Shown: positions 31,471 to 42,105, counted from the first letter of the stretch. The stretch is DNA of 64,000 bases from Lentibacillus sp. CBA3610 (GCF_013373365.1 NZ_CP035925.1:3348001-3412000), one strand, 5' to 3'. Notes: a model not told the origin generated them from the sequence alone. Numbers and translations are program-made.

Positions 31471-32837
31471 GTCGCAGAAAGCTTATTCTGACGGTTGTGG
31501 TTTTGTTTATGGGTATCAATATTTTCCTTGTTTATTTGGACGATGACGCAAACGTTCCTCGGGTGTCCTATATTGAAAACTGGTCGAAAACGGCTGAAAA
31601 AGATATGTATGAAACGATCGAAACAACAGGCGTTTTGTCAGCGGTTGAGGAAAAGAATGTCTATTTTGATCAGGATCAAGGGACTTTTCAGGAATTTGTC
31701 GTTGAAGAGGGGACGACCGTGAACACTGGTGATCAGTTGTTTACGTATCGAGTTGATCACTATGCGGAGACAATGACTGACCTCGAAAGTGAACAGCAGA
31801 AATTGACCGGTGAAATTCAGGCGATTGAAGCGGCACTTGCATCGATTTCAGCTCATCAGATTCCGGACACGGATATGGACACAGTGTTTGAAGATGAGAA
31901 CAGCACACTGGAGATGACGAGCCGATCGGTTGAGGCCAATTATATGAAAGAACAATATTTGGCTGAAAAAGAACGGGAACTTGCGCAAAAGGAAGCCGAG
32001 CTGCAATCGATCCAGAGTCGGATATCGGATCTGCAAACAACCGGTGAAACCATTACCGTTGAGAGTCCGTATGACGGGGAAGTTATCGCTGTTTCGGAAT
32101 CATTGGACAACCCTGTTGTGACGATTCGGGATTTGCAGCTGCAAGCAGAGGGTGAATTAAGCGAGGCGGAGCGGATGGAAGTTGAACAGGGTATGCCTGT
32201 TGAGGTGGATATCACGGAGAGTGATGCTATTTTACAGGGGGCATTAAGCGAGATTAGTGATACGCCTGAAGCAACCAGTGTCCATGGTTCAAGCGTCTAT
32301 CCGTTTGCGGCAAGCTTGGAAAATGAAGCGGGAGAAGCTGACGAATCGGGCGAAATGCCCGGCGATGATGCGTCAGAGGAACCGGCAGAAGGAGCGGGCC
32401 AGACAGAAGATTTGCCCGAAATAGAGGAATCACCACAAGCCGAAGAATCCGTTGAATCAACAGAGGCAGAACAATCAGTAATGGAAGATTTATTGCCTGG
32501 TTATCATGCAGACGTGACGATAACAACCAAAGAAGCCGCGGGGGCAACTGTGGTGAGTGATGATCAGCTTACTGGTGGTCATTTATGGAAAATGACGAGC
32601 ACAGGATTACTTGATAAACAGCCTGTTGAAGCAGGTCTCAAGATGGATGGCCTGGCTGAGATAACCGACGGAGCGAACACAGGTGAAATGGTCGCCGATT
32701 CGTACCAAAATCAGTTTCGTGACGGGGCCAGATTTATAACGCCATTGAAGCTGAGTGATATAGAATGGCAAGATCCGGGGAAATATGATAATGTGAACTG
32801 GAAGAGATATTTTGTAATAGGATTATTATCACGGTAA
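31467..32837 (+). CDS. HlyD/RND-type membrane fusion protein with acidic insert
   Basis: A 456-residue protein with one N-terminal membrane anchor, a biotinyl-lipoyl half motif (KNVYFDQDQGTFQEFVVEEGTTVNTGDQLF), a coiled coil (about 110-200), the second lipoyl half (ITVESPYDGEVIAVSESL) and a beta-barrel domain. A low-complexity Glu/Ser/Pro-rich insert lies around residues 285-345. It is coupled to the Yip1-like gene, but no ABC ATPase or permease follows, unlike yknWXYZ. Confidence 0.8.
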   Translation: MSRRKLILTVVVLFMGINIFLVYLDDDANVPRVSYIENWSKTAEKDMYETIETTGVLSAVEEKNVYFDQDQGTFQEFVVEEGTTVNTGDQLFTYRVDHYAETMTDLESEQQKLTGEIQAIEAALASISAHQIPDTDMDTVFEDENSTLEMTSRSVEANYMKEQYLAEKERELAQKEAELQSIQSRISDLQTTGETITVESPYDGEVIAVSESLDNPVVTIRDLQLQAEGELSEAERMEVEQGMPVEVDITESDAILQGALSEISDTPEATSVHGSSVYPFAASLENEAGEADESGEMPGDDASEEPAEGAGQTEDLPEIEESPQAEESVESTEAEQSVMEDLLPGYHADVTITTKEAAGATVVSDDQLTGGHLWKMTSTGLLDKQPVEAGLKMDGLAEITDGANTGEMVADSYQNQFRDGARFITPLKLSDIEWQDPGKYDNVNWKRYFVIGLLSR

Positions 32838-32916
32838 ATAGGGAAAATAATACTATATATTTCCTGCGATTGTTTAAAATTTGAAGTGAGAGTTTAAAAA
32901 AGGAGGGGCATATTAA

Positions 32917-33318
32917 TTGGATCTTGTCTACATAGGAGTTCTCATGTGCGCTTTAGCGTTTGCTCTTGTAGTTGTCTATGCTTCCCTCGTATTGAAGCGT
33001 GCAGCAAACACGATGGAAAGCCTCAGTGAAACGTTAGGCGAAGTAGAGCAAAAAATGCAGCAGATCACGCCTGAATTGCGAAAAACAATGGATGAGACGG
33101 GTAAAACAATCGATGATCTGCAGGATAAGATGGCTGCTGCGGACAGTCTGATTATGACACTAGAAAATTTAGGGACTTCCATTAATGAGGGTAGCCGGTT
33201 TTTGGACAGACAATCAGAAAGTGCGTCATCATTTACATCACCCAAATATCGAAGCCGGCTGACGGAAACGATCAAATGGTTTGACGTAGCGTACAAGCTT
33301 TTTAAAAGGGTGAAGTAA
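32917..33318 (+). CDS. DUF948 family protein 1
   Basis: A 133-residue protein with an N-terminal membrane helix and a long amphipathic helical region (TMESLSETLGEVEQKMQQI), typical of DUF948. The TTG at 32917 follows AAGGAGG. It is the first of three related neighbours. Function unknown; a membrane-anchored coiled-coil role is inferred. Confidence 0.8.
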   Translation: MDLVYIGVLMCALAFALVVVYASLVLKRAANTMESLSETLGEVEQKMQQITPELRKTMDETGKTIDDLQDKMAAADSLIMTLENLGTSINEGSRFLDRQSESASSFTSPKYRSRLTETIKWFDVAYKLFKRVK

Positions 33319-33372
33319 AAGAGGCACAAAGTAAAGAGTTGGTACCAGAATTACAGGAAATGAGGGATATAT

Positions 33373-33717
33373 ATGAGTTTAACGGGAATAGGCGTTATAT
33401 TGATCGGGGTAGCGTTCCTGGTAATGGCCGTTTATTTGGCCTGGACGTTAAATAATCTGGCAAACGTTCTCCGCGGTATTGAAAAAACGGTTGAACAAAT
33501 GCCGGCGCAATTGGATGATATTTTCAGGGAAACAACCCAGATGCTCAATCAGACAAATGTTACGATTTCGGAAGTGAACGATAAGCTTCGTACATTAAGT
33601 CCGTTGTTTTATATGGTGAATGATGTCGGTGAAATGTCCAGAAAAATGACGACCCCTTTAGCCAAATTCAGTGTGAATATGAATAAGAAAGCGGAAAAGA
33701 ATGAAGAACATAAGTAA
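33373..33717 (+). CDS. DUF948 family protein 2
   Basis: A 114-residue protein with one N-terminal membrane helix followed by a heptad-like region (LANVLRGIEKTVEQMPAQL). It lies 54 bases after the first DUF948 gene on the same strand and is more like the third copy than the first. It ends at a bidirectional terminator. Confidence 0.8.
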   Translation: MSLTGIGVILIGVAFLVMAVYLAWTLNNLANVLRGIEKTVEQMPAQLDDIFRETTQMLNQTNVTISEVNDKLRTLSPLFYMVNDVGEMSRKMTTPLAKFSVNMNKKAEKNEEHK

Positions 33718-33743
33718 ATCCCCTGATTGCAGGGGATTTACTT
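33712..33743. terminator. Bidirectional terminator between convergent DUF948 genes
   Basis: AAGTAAATCCCCTG pairs with CAGGGGATTTACTT, a perfect long stem with flanking A and T tracts usable in both directions. Confidence 0.88.
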
Positions 33744-33746
33744 ATG

Positions 33747-34160
33747 TTATTTCGCTTTTTGCCGCTGAAATATGACATAGCCTAATGCCATAACACCGTA
33801 GATTCCTTCAAGATTGTAGCGCCTCATCATAGGGTTATTGGTTTTGGCTTTCATGTCGTCATTAATGGATGCCATCACGTTGAAAAGGTTTTGCAAGGCC
33901 ATTACAGTGTTACGGATGAGCTGAAAAACGGGCTTAAGTTTATCAATTTGCTCGTTCATCTGCTGGATGGTGCCATTTGCGGCATTAAGTGTGTTTTTTG
34001 TACCAGCCATCACATCTGCTACTTGAGTTGGAAGTGCGTTTGTTGTGTTTTGCAGACCTGAAAGTACTTCCGTTAACTTTTTGAGCGGTTTGACCAGCAG
34101 GAAAGCCAGTCCAAGCAACGCAATACCTATGATGATGATGCCAAGTCCTGCCCAATCCAT
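33747..34160 (-). CDS. DUF948 family protein 3
   Basis: A 137-residue protein with an N-terminal membrane helix (GLGIIIIGIALLGLAFLLV) followed by a helical region (VLSGLQNTTNALPTQVADVM) and a hydrophobic segment near the C terminus. It converges on the second DUF948 gene. AGGAGA precedes the start on the minus strand. Confidence 0.8.
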   Translation of the reverse strand: MDWAGLGIIIIGIALLGLAFLLVKPLKKLTEVLSGLQNTTNALPTQVADVMAGTKNTLNAANGTIQQMNEQIDKLKPVFQLIRNTVMALQNLFNVMASINDDMKAKTNNPMMRRYNLEGIYGVMALGYVIFQRQKAK

Positions 34161-34427
34161 TTATCATTCTCCTTTCAGTTTACGGTTAATCCACCTTAAT
34201 GCTTCAATGAATGACGTTTACCTTAATATTCCCTTTTTTATCCCGCATATAACTGGCAGTAACCCGCCAAAACACGGCGTCTGGCTGCCGGTAAATGCCC
34301 GATTCTGTTCAACTAACAATCAGCGGCTCAGGAGCATCCCGCTGATTGAAGTTTCACTTTATCTTATCATAAACGATAAACTCGTCCCATACAATAGAAA
34401 AAGCACTATGATAAGGGGCGAAGGGGA

Positions 34428-35147
34428 ATGGAACGGTTTGGGAAGATACTCTTGTGGGCAGTAGGGTTCGTTGTTTTGGCATTTCTGATTCAATATCCGA
34501 TTCAAAAAACAGACACGACCTGGGAATCATGGTCATTGCCGTTATCAGGTAAAACGATCGTCATTGATCCTGGGCATGGAGGTGTCGACGGAGGAGCTGT
34601 CGGAAAGGACGAGACGCTTGAGAAGGACATTGCACTGGAGGTTGCCAAAAAAATGCGTGATTTCCTGCAGCAGTCAGGGGCGCTTGTTTACTTGACCCGG
34701 GAAGAAGATAAGGATCTGGCAGAGGAGGATACCCAAGGCTTGTCACGGCGAAAAGCTGAGGATATTCGTAGACGGCTGCAGTTCATCCATGATCAGGAGG
34801 CTGATTTCTTTATCACACTCCATTTAAATGCATTGTCATCTGAACAATGGCATGGCGCACAGACGTTTTACCATCCAAAAGAAGAAAAAAGTAAACATCT
34901 GGCAGAGATGATCCAGGCAGAAATCATTCGTAATTTGGATAACACCAACCGGGGATCACTTGCCCTCAATAATGTCTATTTGCTGAAACATGCGGAAGTA
35001 CCGGGTTCACTTGTTGAAATCGGATTTTTATCAAATGAACATGAACGAGAGCAGCTGAAAGAGGATTCCTACCAGCGGAAAATGGCTGGCAGCATTTATG
35101 AGGGGATTCTCCGGTATATAACAGAGGAACCGGAAGAAGAGGAATAA
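34428..35147 (+). CDS. cwlD: N-acetylmuramoyl-L-alanine amidase CwlD
   Basis: CwlD, with PdaA, makes the muramic-delta-lactam of the spore cortex. It has 239 residues: an N-terminal membrane helix or signal, then an Amidase_3 domain with zinc ligands in IVIDPGHGGVDGGAVG (His), KDIALEV (Glu) and ITLHLNA (His), and the catalytic Glu in VEIGFLSN. GGGGCGAAGGGGA precedes the ATG. Order cwlD-salA-gerD-kbaA-pdaB matches B. subtilis. Confidence 0.95.
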   Translation: MERFGKILLWAVGFVVLAFLIQYPIQKTDTTWESWSLPLSGKTIVIDPGHGGVDGGAVGKDETLEKDIALEVAKKMRDFLQQSGALVYLTREEDKDLAEEDTQGLSRRKAEDIRRRLQFIHDQEADFFITLHLNALSSEQWHGAQTFYHPKEEKSKHLAEMIQAEIIRNLDNTNRGSLALNNVYLLKHAEVPGSLVEIGFLSNEHEREQLKEDSYQRKMAGSIYEGILRYITEEPEEEE

Positions 35148-35273
35148 AAACGGTGGTCCATCCATGATTCATATCACTTAGAATTTTCATGATTTGTGTT
35201 ATACTAGCGTTGTATAGCCAATTACCACAATGTTACGTTGGATATAGACGTTAGAAAAGGATGGTGACCAACC

Positions 35274-36332
35274 GTGTTATCAAAAGAAGAAGTAACAGAA
35301 CTGCTTAAATCTGTTAAAGATCCGTTTTTACATAAAACACTGGAAGAAATAGACGGTATCAAAAATGTTTCGATTAAAGAAGAGAAGAAACATGTCAGTG
35401 TCAAAATTGGGATTTCCAAAACGAATACGGCAGAACAAATGGACTTGCAGCAGGAAATTGTCGGCATTTTAAAGAAAAATGGTGCATCGACTGTCGGCAT
35501 CCGTTTTGAACAATTGGCTGACGAGGTCATTCAAAAGTATCAGCCGGCAGCAGAAGCCGAACAGGAAAAATCACTGCTTGGTGTGAGCAAACAGCCTAAC
35601 TTTATTGCGATTGCCAGCGGAAAAGGCGGTGTCGGCAAATCAACGGTAACCGTTAATCTGGCGATGTCGCTGATGCGTTTGGGCAAAAAAGTCGGAATCA
35701 TTGATGCGGATATATATGGTTTCAGTGTACCGGACATGATGGGAATTGAGAACAGACCCCAAGTACGCGGCGAAAAAATCATTCCGGTCGAACGTTTTGG
35801 TGTACAAGTCATTTCGATGGGCTTCTTCGTTGAGGATAATTCCCCGATCATCTGGAGAGGTCCAATGCTCGGAAAAATGCTGAACAGCTTTTTCAAAGAA
35901 GTGGAATGGGGCGAACTTGACTACTTGCTGCTTGACCTTCCACCGGGAACAGGCGATATTGCCATGGATGTCCATGAACTGATTCCGTCGGCAAAAGAAG
36001 TGATTGTGTCGACACCTCATCCATCAGCAGCATTTGTCGCAGCACGTGCCGGTCAGATGGCAATCAAGACAGAACACGAAATCCTTGGTGTCATTGAAAA
36101 CATGGCTTATTATGAAAGCAAAAAAACCGGGGAAAAAGAGTATGTCTTTGGTAAAGGCGGCGGCGATAAGCTTGCTGAAGCACTGCAAACAAAAATACTG
36201 GGGCACCTGCCTTTGCAACAGCCATACGAAGATGAAGATGAATTCGCACCTTCCGTTTATCAGGAAGACCATCCGCTCGGGAAAGAATACCATAAAATGG
36301 CGTCGAAAATTGTTGCTAAAGTTGAAGGTTAA
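35274..36332 (+). CDS. salA: Mrp/NBP35-type ATPase SalA
   Basis: A 352-residue P-loop protein: an N-terminal DUF59/MIP18-like domain (about 1-90), then a deviant Walker A GKGGVGKST near residue 116 and LLDLPPGTGD. In B. subtilis SalA represses scoC; other family members carry iron-sulfur clusters. The CxxC motif of cluster carriers is not seen. Start is GTG after GGATGGTGA. It lies in the standard place after cwlD. Confidence 0.92.
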   Translation: MLSKEEVTELLKSVKDPFLHKTLEEIDGIKNVSIKEEKKHVSVKIGISKTNTAEQMDLQQEIVGILKKNGASTVGIRFEQLADEVIQKYQPAAEAEQEKSLLGVSKQPNFIAIASGKGGVGKSTVTVNLAMSLMRLGKKVGIIDADIYGFSVPDMMGIENRPQVRGEKIIPVERFGVQVISMGFFVEDNSPIIWRGPMLGKMLNSFFKEVEWGELDYLLLDLPPGTGDIAMDVHELIPSAKEVIVSTPHPSAAFVAARAGQMAIKTEHEILGVIENMAYYESKKTGEKEYVFGKGGGDKLAEALQTKILGHLPLQQPYEDEDEFAPSVYQEDHPLGKEYHKMASKIVAKVEG

Positions 36333-36348
36333 AAGCGGCATATCATAA

Positions 36349-36379
36349 AAAAAGAGGTGGCAATGGGTCACCTCTTTTT
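36349..36379. terminator. Terminator between salA and gerD
   Basis: AAAAAGAGGTG pairs with CACCTCTTTTT. The A and T tracts allow use from both sides. Confidence 0.88.
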
Positions 36380-36455
36380 ATAACGTCGAAATAATATGCG
36401 CTGTAGATGGTTGCGATAAAGGTGACGGTTGCAGTCAGTGTTCACTGTCATGGGA

Positions 36456-37124
36456 TTACGGGCCACCACCGCCACCACCGGATCCGCCACCCCCGCCGGA
36501 GCCGCCAGATCCACCACCGCCGGATCCACCACCGCCGGATCCGCCGCCATCTTGTGACTGTTGACCCTGTTGTTGGTTTTGTTCTTCAGCGGCTTGCAGA
36601 AGTATTTCGCTCATTTTTTCCTGGAAGAGTGGTGTTTCAAGTGTTTGTTGAATTGTTTCTTCCAGGTGTTTATTGAATTCCTGGCTTTTCATAACACTTA
36701 CCATCTCTTCAGTTACCTGAGGGTCTTTCAACAAATCAATCATCTGTTGTTGAAATTCAGAATCACTCATCAAATCCTTCATCATCTTTTTTTGCTCTTC
36801 AGCCATTGACTCTGAAAATGTTTTAACGAACGAAGGATCTTCAAATAATTGTTTCCACATGTCTTTTCCTTTATCTGACGTAAGTGTTTGTTCGACCGAT
36901 TGTTTGACAGCATCCGAATCCATAACAAGCTGTTCTTTCATTTGTTGATCAGACATGATTTCCTGAAGTGCTTTTTTTCCATCTTCTGTTTGCAATATGT
37001 CAACTACCATTTTTTTCGTTGTATCATAATTCGCTTCATCCCCTGAGGCACCTTGACCGCCATTACAGCCGGAGATGAATAAAGCTGTTATTAGGAAAAG
37101 GGAAATAAAAGTCATCCGAAGCAT
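36456..37124 (-). CDS. gerD: Spore germination lipoprotein GerD, Gly/Ser-rich tail
   Basis: GerD is an inner-spore-membrane lipoprotein required for clustering of germinant receptors. The 222-residue protein has a signal with lipobox ISGC near residue 20, then helical repeats (VVDILQTEDGKKALQEIM, MKDLMSDSEFQQQMIDLLKDP). The last 30 or so residues are almost only Gly and Ser with a final Pro, longer than the tail I recall for B. subtilis. It is divergent from kbaA. Confidence 0.93.
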   Translation of the reverse strand: MLRMTFISLFLITALFISGCNGGQGASGDEANYDTTKKMVVDILQTEDGKKALQEIMSDQQMKEQLVMDSDAVKQSVEQTLTSDKGKDMWKQLFEDPSFVKTFSESMAEEQKKMMKDLMSDSEFQQQMIDLLKDPQVTEEMVSVMKSQEFNKHLEETIQQTLETPLFQEKMSEILLQAAEEQNQQQGQQSQDGGGSGGGGSGGGGSGGSGGGGGSGGGGGGP

Positions 37125-37258
37125 GGTTCAGATCCTCCTTCCTGTCATGATTAATATGTGTGAAACAGCGATAAAATATGTATTTTTAAGAGGAAAAACG
37201 CGTCTGTTCGTGCTAAAATATGAAGAGGAATCTTAACATACTCTAGGAGGAAAATGAA

Positions 37259-37903
37259 TTGAACAGTCGTAAGTGGGTAAATCTGTTTGTTAAAACATTA
37301 TTGATTGGCGGAATCGCAGGGTTAGTGACCAGTTTTTTCGTGAAGCCTGCGTTTTATACAAATTACCTGAATCCATTTGATGGTTTTCAACTGTTAGGAG
37401 TCGTTCTCTTTTTTGTTGGTTTGGGCCTTGTATTCAGTGTCATTAGTCAAACCGGGTTTTTTGCTTATTTGTTCATTAACCGGTTTGGCCTTAGCTTGTT
37501 TCGGTCATTTTGGCCAACGGTTCAAGTGCTGCTGATTGCATTTGTCGTGTTTGATTTAGTTTATTTTCCATACACCGGGACTGATGGTATCGCCATATGG
37601 TGGTTCATTTTAATGGCGGCAGCGATTCTCGGATATGGCTGGATTGTTGCAAAAATTAAAGTACGTGAGACAAACCGGCGGGCATTTATTCCGACATTGT
37701 TTCTGATGGTCGTTATCACATCAATTGAATGGGTGCCGGGACTGCGTACAGAGGGAACCGATTATGCCTGGCTCATGATCATACCACTGCTTGCATGCAA
37801 TACGTATCAAGTGCTCATATTGCACAGGCTGACAGGAAGTGGCAATTCTGACGGCAATCATAATAAGAATGCATCTGCCAAGTCAGGAACAAAGAAAGCA
37901 TAA
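37259..37903 (+). CDS. kbaA: KinB-signalling pathway activator KbaA
   Basis: KbaA supports the KinB branch of the sporulation phosphorelay. It has 214 residues with about six membrane segments (LLIGGIAGLVTSFFVKPAFY, GYGWIVAKIKVRETNRRAF). A TTG start follows TAGGAGG. It sits between gerD and pdaB as in B. subtilis. Confidence 0.92.
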   Translation: MNSRKWVNLFVKTLLIGGIAGLVTSFFVKPAFYTNYLNPFDGFQLLGVVLFFVGLGLVFSVISQTGFFAYLFINRFGLSLFRSFWPTVQVLLIAFVVFDLVYFPYTGTDGIAIWWFILMAAAILGYGWIVAKIKVRETNRRAFIPTLFLMVVITSIEWVPGLRTEGTDYAWLMIIPLLACNTYQVLILHRLTGSGNSDGNHNKNASAKSGTKKA

Positions 37904-37909
37904 GGATTG

Positions 37910-37941
37910 CCCCAATGTGTATGGAGCACATTGGGGTTTTT
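37910..37941 (+). terminator. Terminator after kbaA
   Basis: CCCCAATGTG pairs with CACATTGGGG, then TTTTT. Confidence 0.9.
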
Positions 37942-37996
37942 GCCGGGGTTATCGAATGGTACCGCCGTTTAAAAAACAAAAGACTGCTGTATTCTT

Positions 37997-38755
37997 TTAG
38001 TCAACAATCCTTGATTCAGCATGTGCCTGATCAATTAGTTCAGATATGGTCACAAATTGAAATTCCTTATTTTTGAGTCCCGGTAATATCGTCTGTAAAG
38101 CTTCTGCCGTTTGTTTAACAGAATCGGATGCATGCATTAAGATAATGTCCCCATTTGATGTTTCTTCCATAACTGTATTTGTAATTTCCTGCGTTCCCGG
38201 ATTTTCCCAATCGTTCGGATTAACATTCCAATGTGTGACCGTAAAGCCTTGCTCTTCAGCTAATTCAATAATCTCTTCGTCAAAGTGACCATTGGGAGGG
38301 CGCAAGAGATCGACATCTTCATATCCAAGTTTGTCGAATTCCTCTTTTGCCTTTAATAAATCTTGACGTACTTGATCCAATTCCTGATCAAGGTAACTTT
38401 CATAACGGTAACCGAGCATCCCCAGTTCATGTTCCTGATCTGTTATATCTTCCAAAATGTCCGGATGTCGCTCAGCCCATTCCCCGCTGACAAAAAATGT
38501 AGCCTGAACCTGATGCTGCTCCAGCTCGTCCAAAATGTCATGAACTTTTTCTTCTCCCCAGCTGATATTAAAGGTTAATGAAATATCAGGCTCATCCGCA
38601 TTCCCCTTTGTAAACGCCAGGGGTTCGTTATTGGATATTACTGAAAATGCCCCGTCCCGCTCAAACCAAAGAAATACCGCGGCAAATAACGCCAACAATA
38701 CGACAACTGCATAACGTTTCCATTTTTTTAATTTCATCACATAAAAATGATCCAT
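37997..38755 (-). CDS. pdaB: Polysaccharide deacetylase-like sporulation protein PdaB
   Basis: PdaB is needed to keep spores stable late in sporulation. It has 252 residues: an N-terminal membrane helix (YAVVVLLALFAAVFLWF) and a NodB-homology domain. The usual TFDISWGD reads TFNISWGE and the metal-binding region reads HELGMLGYRY with no His before GY, so the metal triad is incomplete. LLRPPNGHFDE and VHW-type (THWNVNPNDW) and DIILMHAS motifs remain. Loss of His is, as I recall, common in PdaB, but the Asn is less usual. Confidence 0.92.
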   Translation of the reverse strand: MDHFYVMKLKKWKRYAVVVLLALFAAVFLWFERDGAFSVISNNEPLAFTKGNADEPDISLTFNISWGEEKVHDILDELEQHQVQATFFVSGEWAERHPDILEDITDQEHELGMLGYRYESYLDQELDQVRQDLLKAKEEFDKLGYEDVDLLRPPNGHFDEEIIELAEEQGFTVTHWNVNPNDWENPGTQEITNTVMEETSNGDIILMHASDSVKQTAEALQTILPGLKNKEFQFVTISELIDQAHAESRIVD

Positions 38756-38992
38756 TACATCATTCCTCTCAAACCATCCTTAATTCATTCTATGATTGCA
38801 ACATCTTAATATGAACAAGCCTTTATAGGAAAAATCCTGAAAGTATATAAAAAAGGGGGATAAAAAATCTGTTTTTCGGGGAATAGTAAAGTCTGTACAT
38901 ACTCATTTGGTATCTGGGTTTCTACATTCGATAAAAATTTACTAATCATAATTGAAACAATACATCTCTTAAATATAGAAAGTTGGGTTACT

Positions 38993-39214
38993 ATGCTTGG
39001 TTTTATGATTAATGATGCAGAACAAAAGGAAATGGAATATATGATAAAACGTGAATTAGAGGAATTATTAATGGATATGGAGGATAACCGGATCGATCAA
39101 ATGGTCAAAAATGCCATGAAGGAGCGCTATCAGACAGTCTTTAATTTATATCGCCGTATCGCAAGCAGAGAGGAATGCATGAAGTACATGCCTAAACGGA
39201 CCGGTAATCAGTAA
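38993..39214 (+). CDS. Small conserved charged protein
   Basis: A 73-residue, strongly charged helical protein (EMEYMIKRELEELLMDMED, ERYQTVFNLYRRIASREECMKYMP). It sits between pdaB and the rRNA operon, where Bacillus relatives also have a small protein of this style. The start could be 38993 or the ATG at 39005; no strong ribosome binding site is seen. Function unknown. Confidence 0.7.
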   Translation: MLGFMINDAEQKEMEYMIKRELEELLMDMEDNRIDQMVKNAMKERYQTVFNLYRRIASREECMKYMPKRTGNQ

Positions 39215-39708
39215 GGCGCTTTTTGTAAAGGTTTTGACTCGCATCTTGAATTTAAAAAGTACGCGTATCTATTCTGACAACGTGTACACTTCCCGCAGTT
39301 TGCAGCGCGGCTCATTTCAAATATGCTTTGCTTTATGCTTGTCGCATTGCAGATTATTTCGGGGAGGGACACACTCCCCGCAAACTGCAGATTACTTGGT
39401 GCGCTTGATCAGTAAAGCAGTGTTAGGTAAAATAATCGACGGGGTCAGGTTGCCTCAGAAAGACTATTCTTTTAAGGGCTAATGCGGGCAAGTTTGGATG
39501 GTTTCCATTTATATTGTTTTTGATGAAAGCGGAACTATCTTTATAAGGTCAGAAAGTATAACATTTTAGATAAGACTTCAATCTTGAAATCGGCTAGTTC
39601 GCCGAATTCTTCTAATCCGACCTCTGACCTCTGGCATCTGAAAAGACGCGTCAGCGTTTTTTCTTATTGGGCGCATTAAATTTGATTCATCATTTTTTTG
39701 GTTACCTA
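39215..39708. other. Region upstream of the rRNA promoters, no supported gene
   Basis: No credible gene is visible. Short inverted repeats occur (GCAGTTTGC at 39295 with GCAAACTGC at 39380; GGGGAG at 39361 with CTCCCC at 39374). The dispersed hairpin repeat copy B lies at 39587-39665. Confidence 0.6.
39587..39665 (-). repeat. Dispersed GGTCGGATT hairpin repeat, copy B
   Basis: Read on the minus strand this gives AAAAAACGCTGACGCGTC, TTTTCAGATGCCAGAGGTC, AGAGGTCGGATT and a hairpin with AATTCGGC and GCCGATTTC. It matches 63836-63906 over most of its length. It lies just upstream of the rRNA promoters. Confidence 0.8.
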
Positions 39709-39737
39709 TTGAACTCACCGTTTAATTATGCTATATT
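39709..39737 (+). promoter_or_regulatory. rRNA promoter P1
   Basis: TTGAAC and TATATT are separated by 17 bases, about 290 bases before the 16S gene. Confidence 0.75.
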
Positions 39738-39800
39738 ATTTTTTGTTGTCAGCAAAACAATAGCGTTTTTTGACGAATTAAAACGTGAAGAAAAAAGTTA

Positions 39801-39829
39801 TTGACATTTTGTTGCAACCATGATAAATT
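39801..39829 (+). promoter_or_regulatory. rRNA promoter P2
   Basis: TTGACA and TAAATT are separated by 17 bases, about 200 bases before 16S. Tandem P1/P2 promoters are usual for Bacillus rRNA operons. A boxA-like TTTGAAAACTGAACAAAAC follows at about 39870. Confidence 0.8.
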
Positions 39830-39903
39830 ATAATTCGTCGCTGAAAACGACGCAGTGATAATTGATCTTTGAAAACTGAACAAAACAACCTGTATGATAA
39901 ACA

Positions 39904-39935
39904 GATGTCAGAGGTAAGAGGTCGGAAGTCGGATT
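39904..39935 (+). repeat. Partial dispersed repeat, copy D, in the 16S leader
   Basis: GATGTCAGAGGTAAGAGGTC and GGAAGTCGGATT share the core of the repeats at 14337, 39587 and 63836, and the GGTCGGAAGTC block also found in the 23S intervening sequence. Confidence 0.65.
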
Positions 39936-40029
39936 GTTTTAATCCGAATGATGACACTTTAACCCTTGGAATCAATTTTTGAAGCTAAGACATTGATAAG
40001 GTTGATCGGTGTCGACCTTATGGCAAACT

Positions 40030-41607
<1,578 letters not shown>

Positions 41608-41675
41608 ATTTTTAAGGAAGTCATGCATGGTTGTTTGGTTCAGTTTTGAGAGATTAATTTTCTCAGGATATAGAT

Positions 41676-41752
41676 GGGCCTGTAGCTCAGTCGGTCAGAG
41701 CGCACGCCTGATAAGCGTGAGGTCGGTGGTTCAAGTCCACCCAGGCCCACCA
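41676..41752 (+). tRNA. tRNA-Ile(GAT)
   Basis: Full cloverleaf from GGGCCTG to CAGGCCC-A-CCA with anticodon GAT and an encoded CCA. It lies in the 16S-23S spacer. Confidence 0.97.
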
Positions 41753-41768
41753 TCTATACTGACATTAC

Positions 41769-41841
41769 GGGGCCTTAGCTCAGCCGGGAGAGCGCCTGCT
41801 TTGCACGCAGGAGGTCAGCGGTTCGATCCCGCTAGGCTCCA
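41769..41841 (+). tRNA. tRNA-Ala(TGC)
   Basis: Acceptor GGGGCCT pairs with AGGCTCC; anticodon TGC in CTTTGCACG. The CCA is not encoded (ATTT follows). Second tRNA of the 16S-23S spacer. Confidence 0.96.
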
Positions 41842-42105
41842 TTTTGCACCTTGAAAACTAAATAAGAGCAAGACATTCAACGACATTGATTTAAAAACGT
41901 TCGTCAAACGAACGCACGTATTAGTTAAGTGAACGATGGCGCACGGTGATGCCTTGGCACCAGGAGCCGACGAAGGACGGGACTAACACCGATATGCCCG
42001 TGAGTCCGTAAGTAGACTGGCGACCCGGGGATTTCCGAATGGGCAAACCCGCCTGTCCGTATGGGGGCAGTACTTGTGTCTGAATTCATAGGGCACAAGA
42101 GGCAC

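Noticed and set aside
39234..39482. Open frame of 82 codons after the small charged protein
   Set aside because: No ribosome binding site, low-quality composition, and it spans short inverted repeats.
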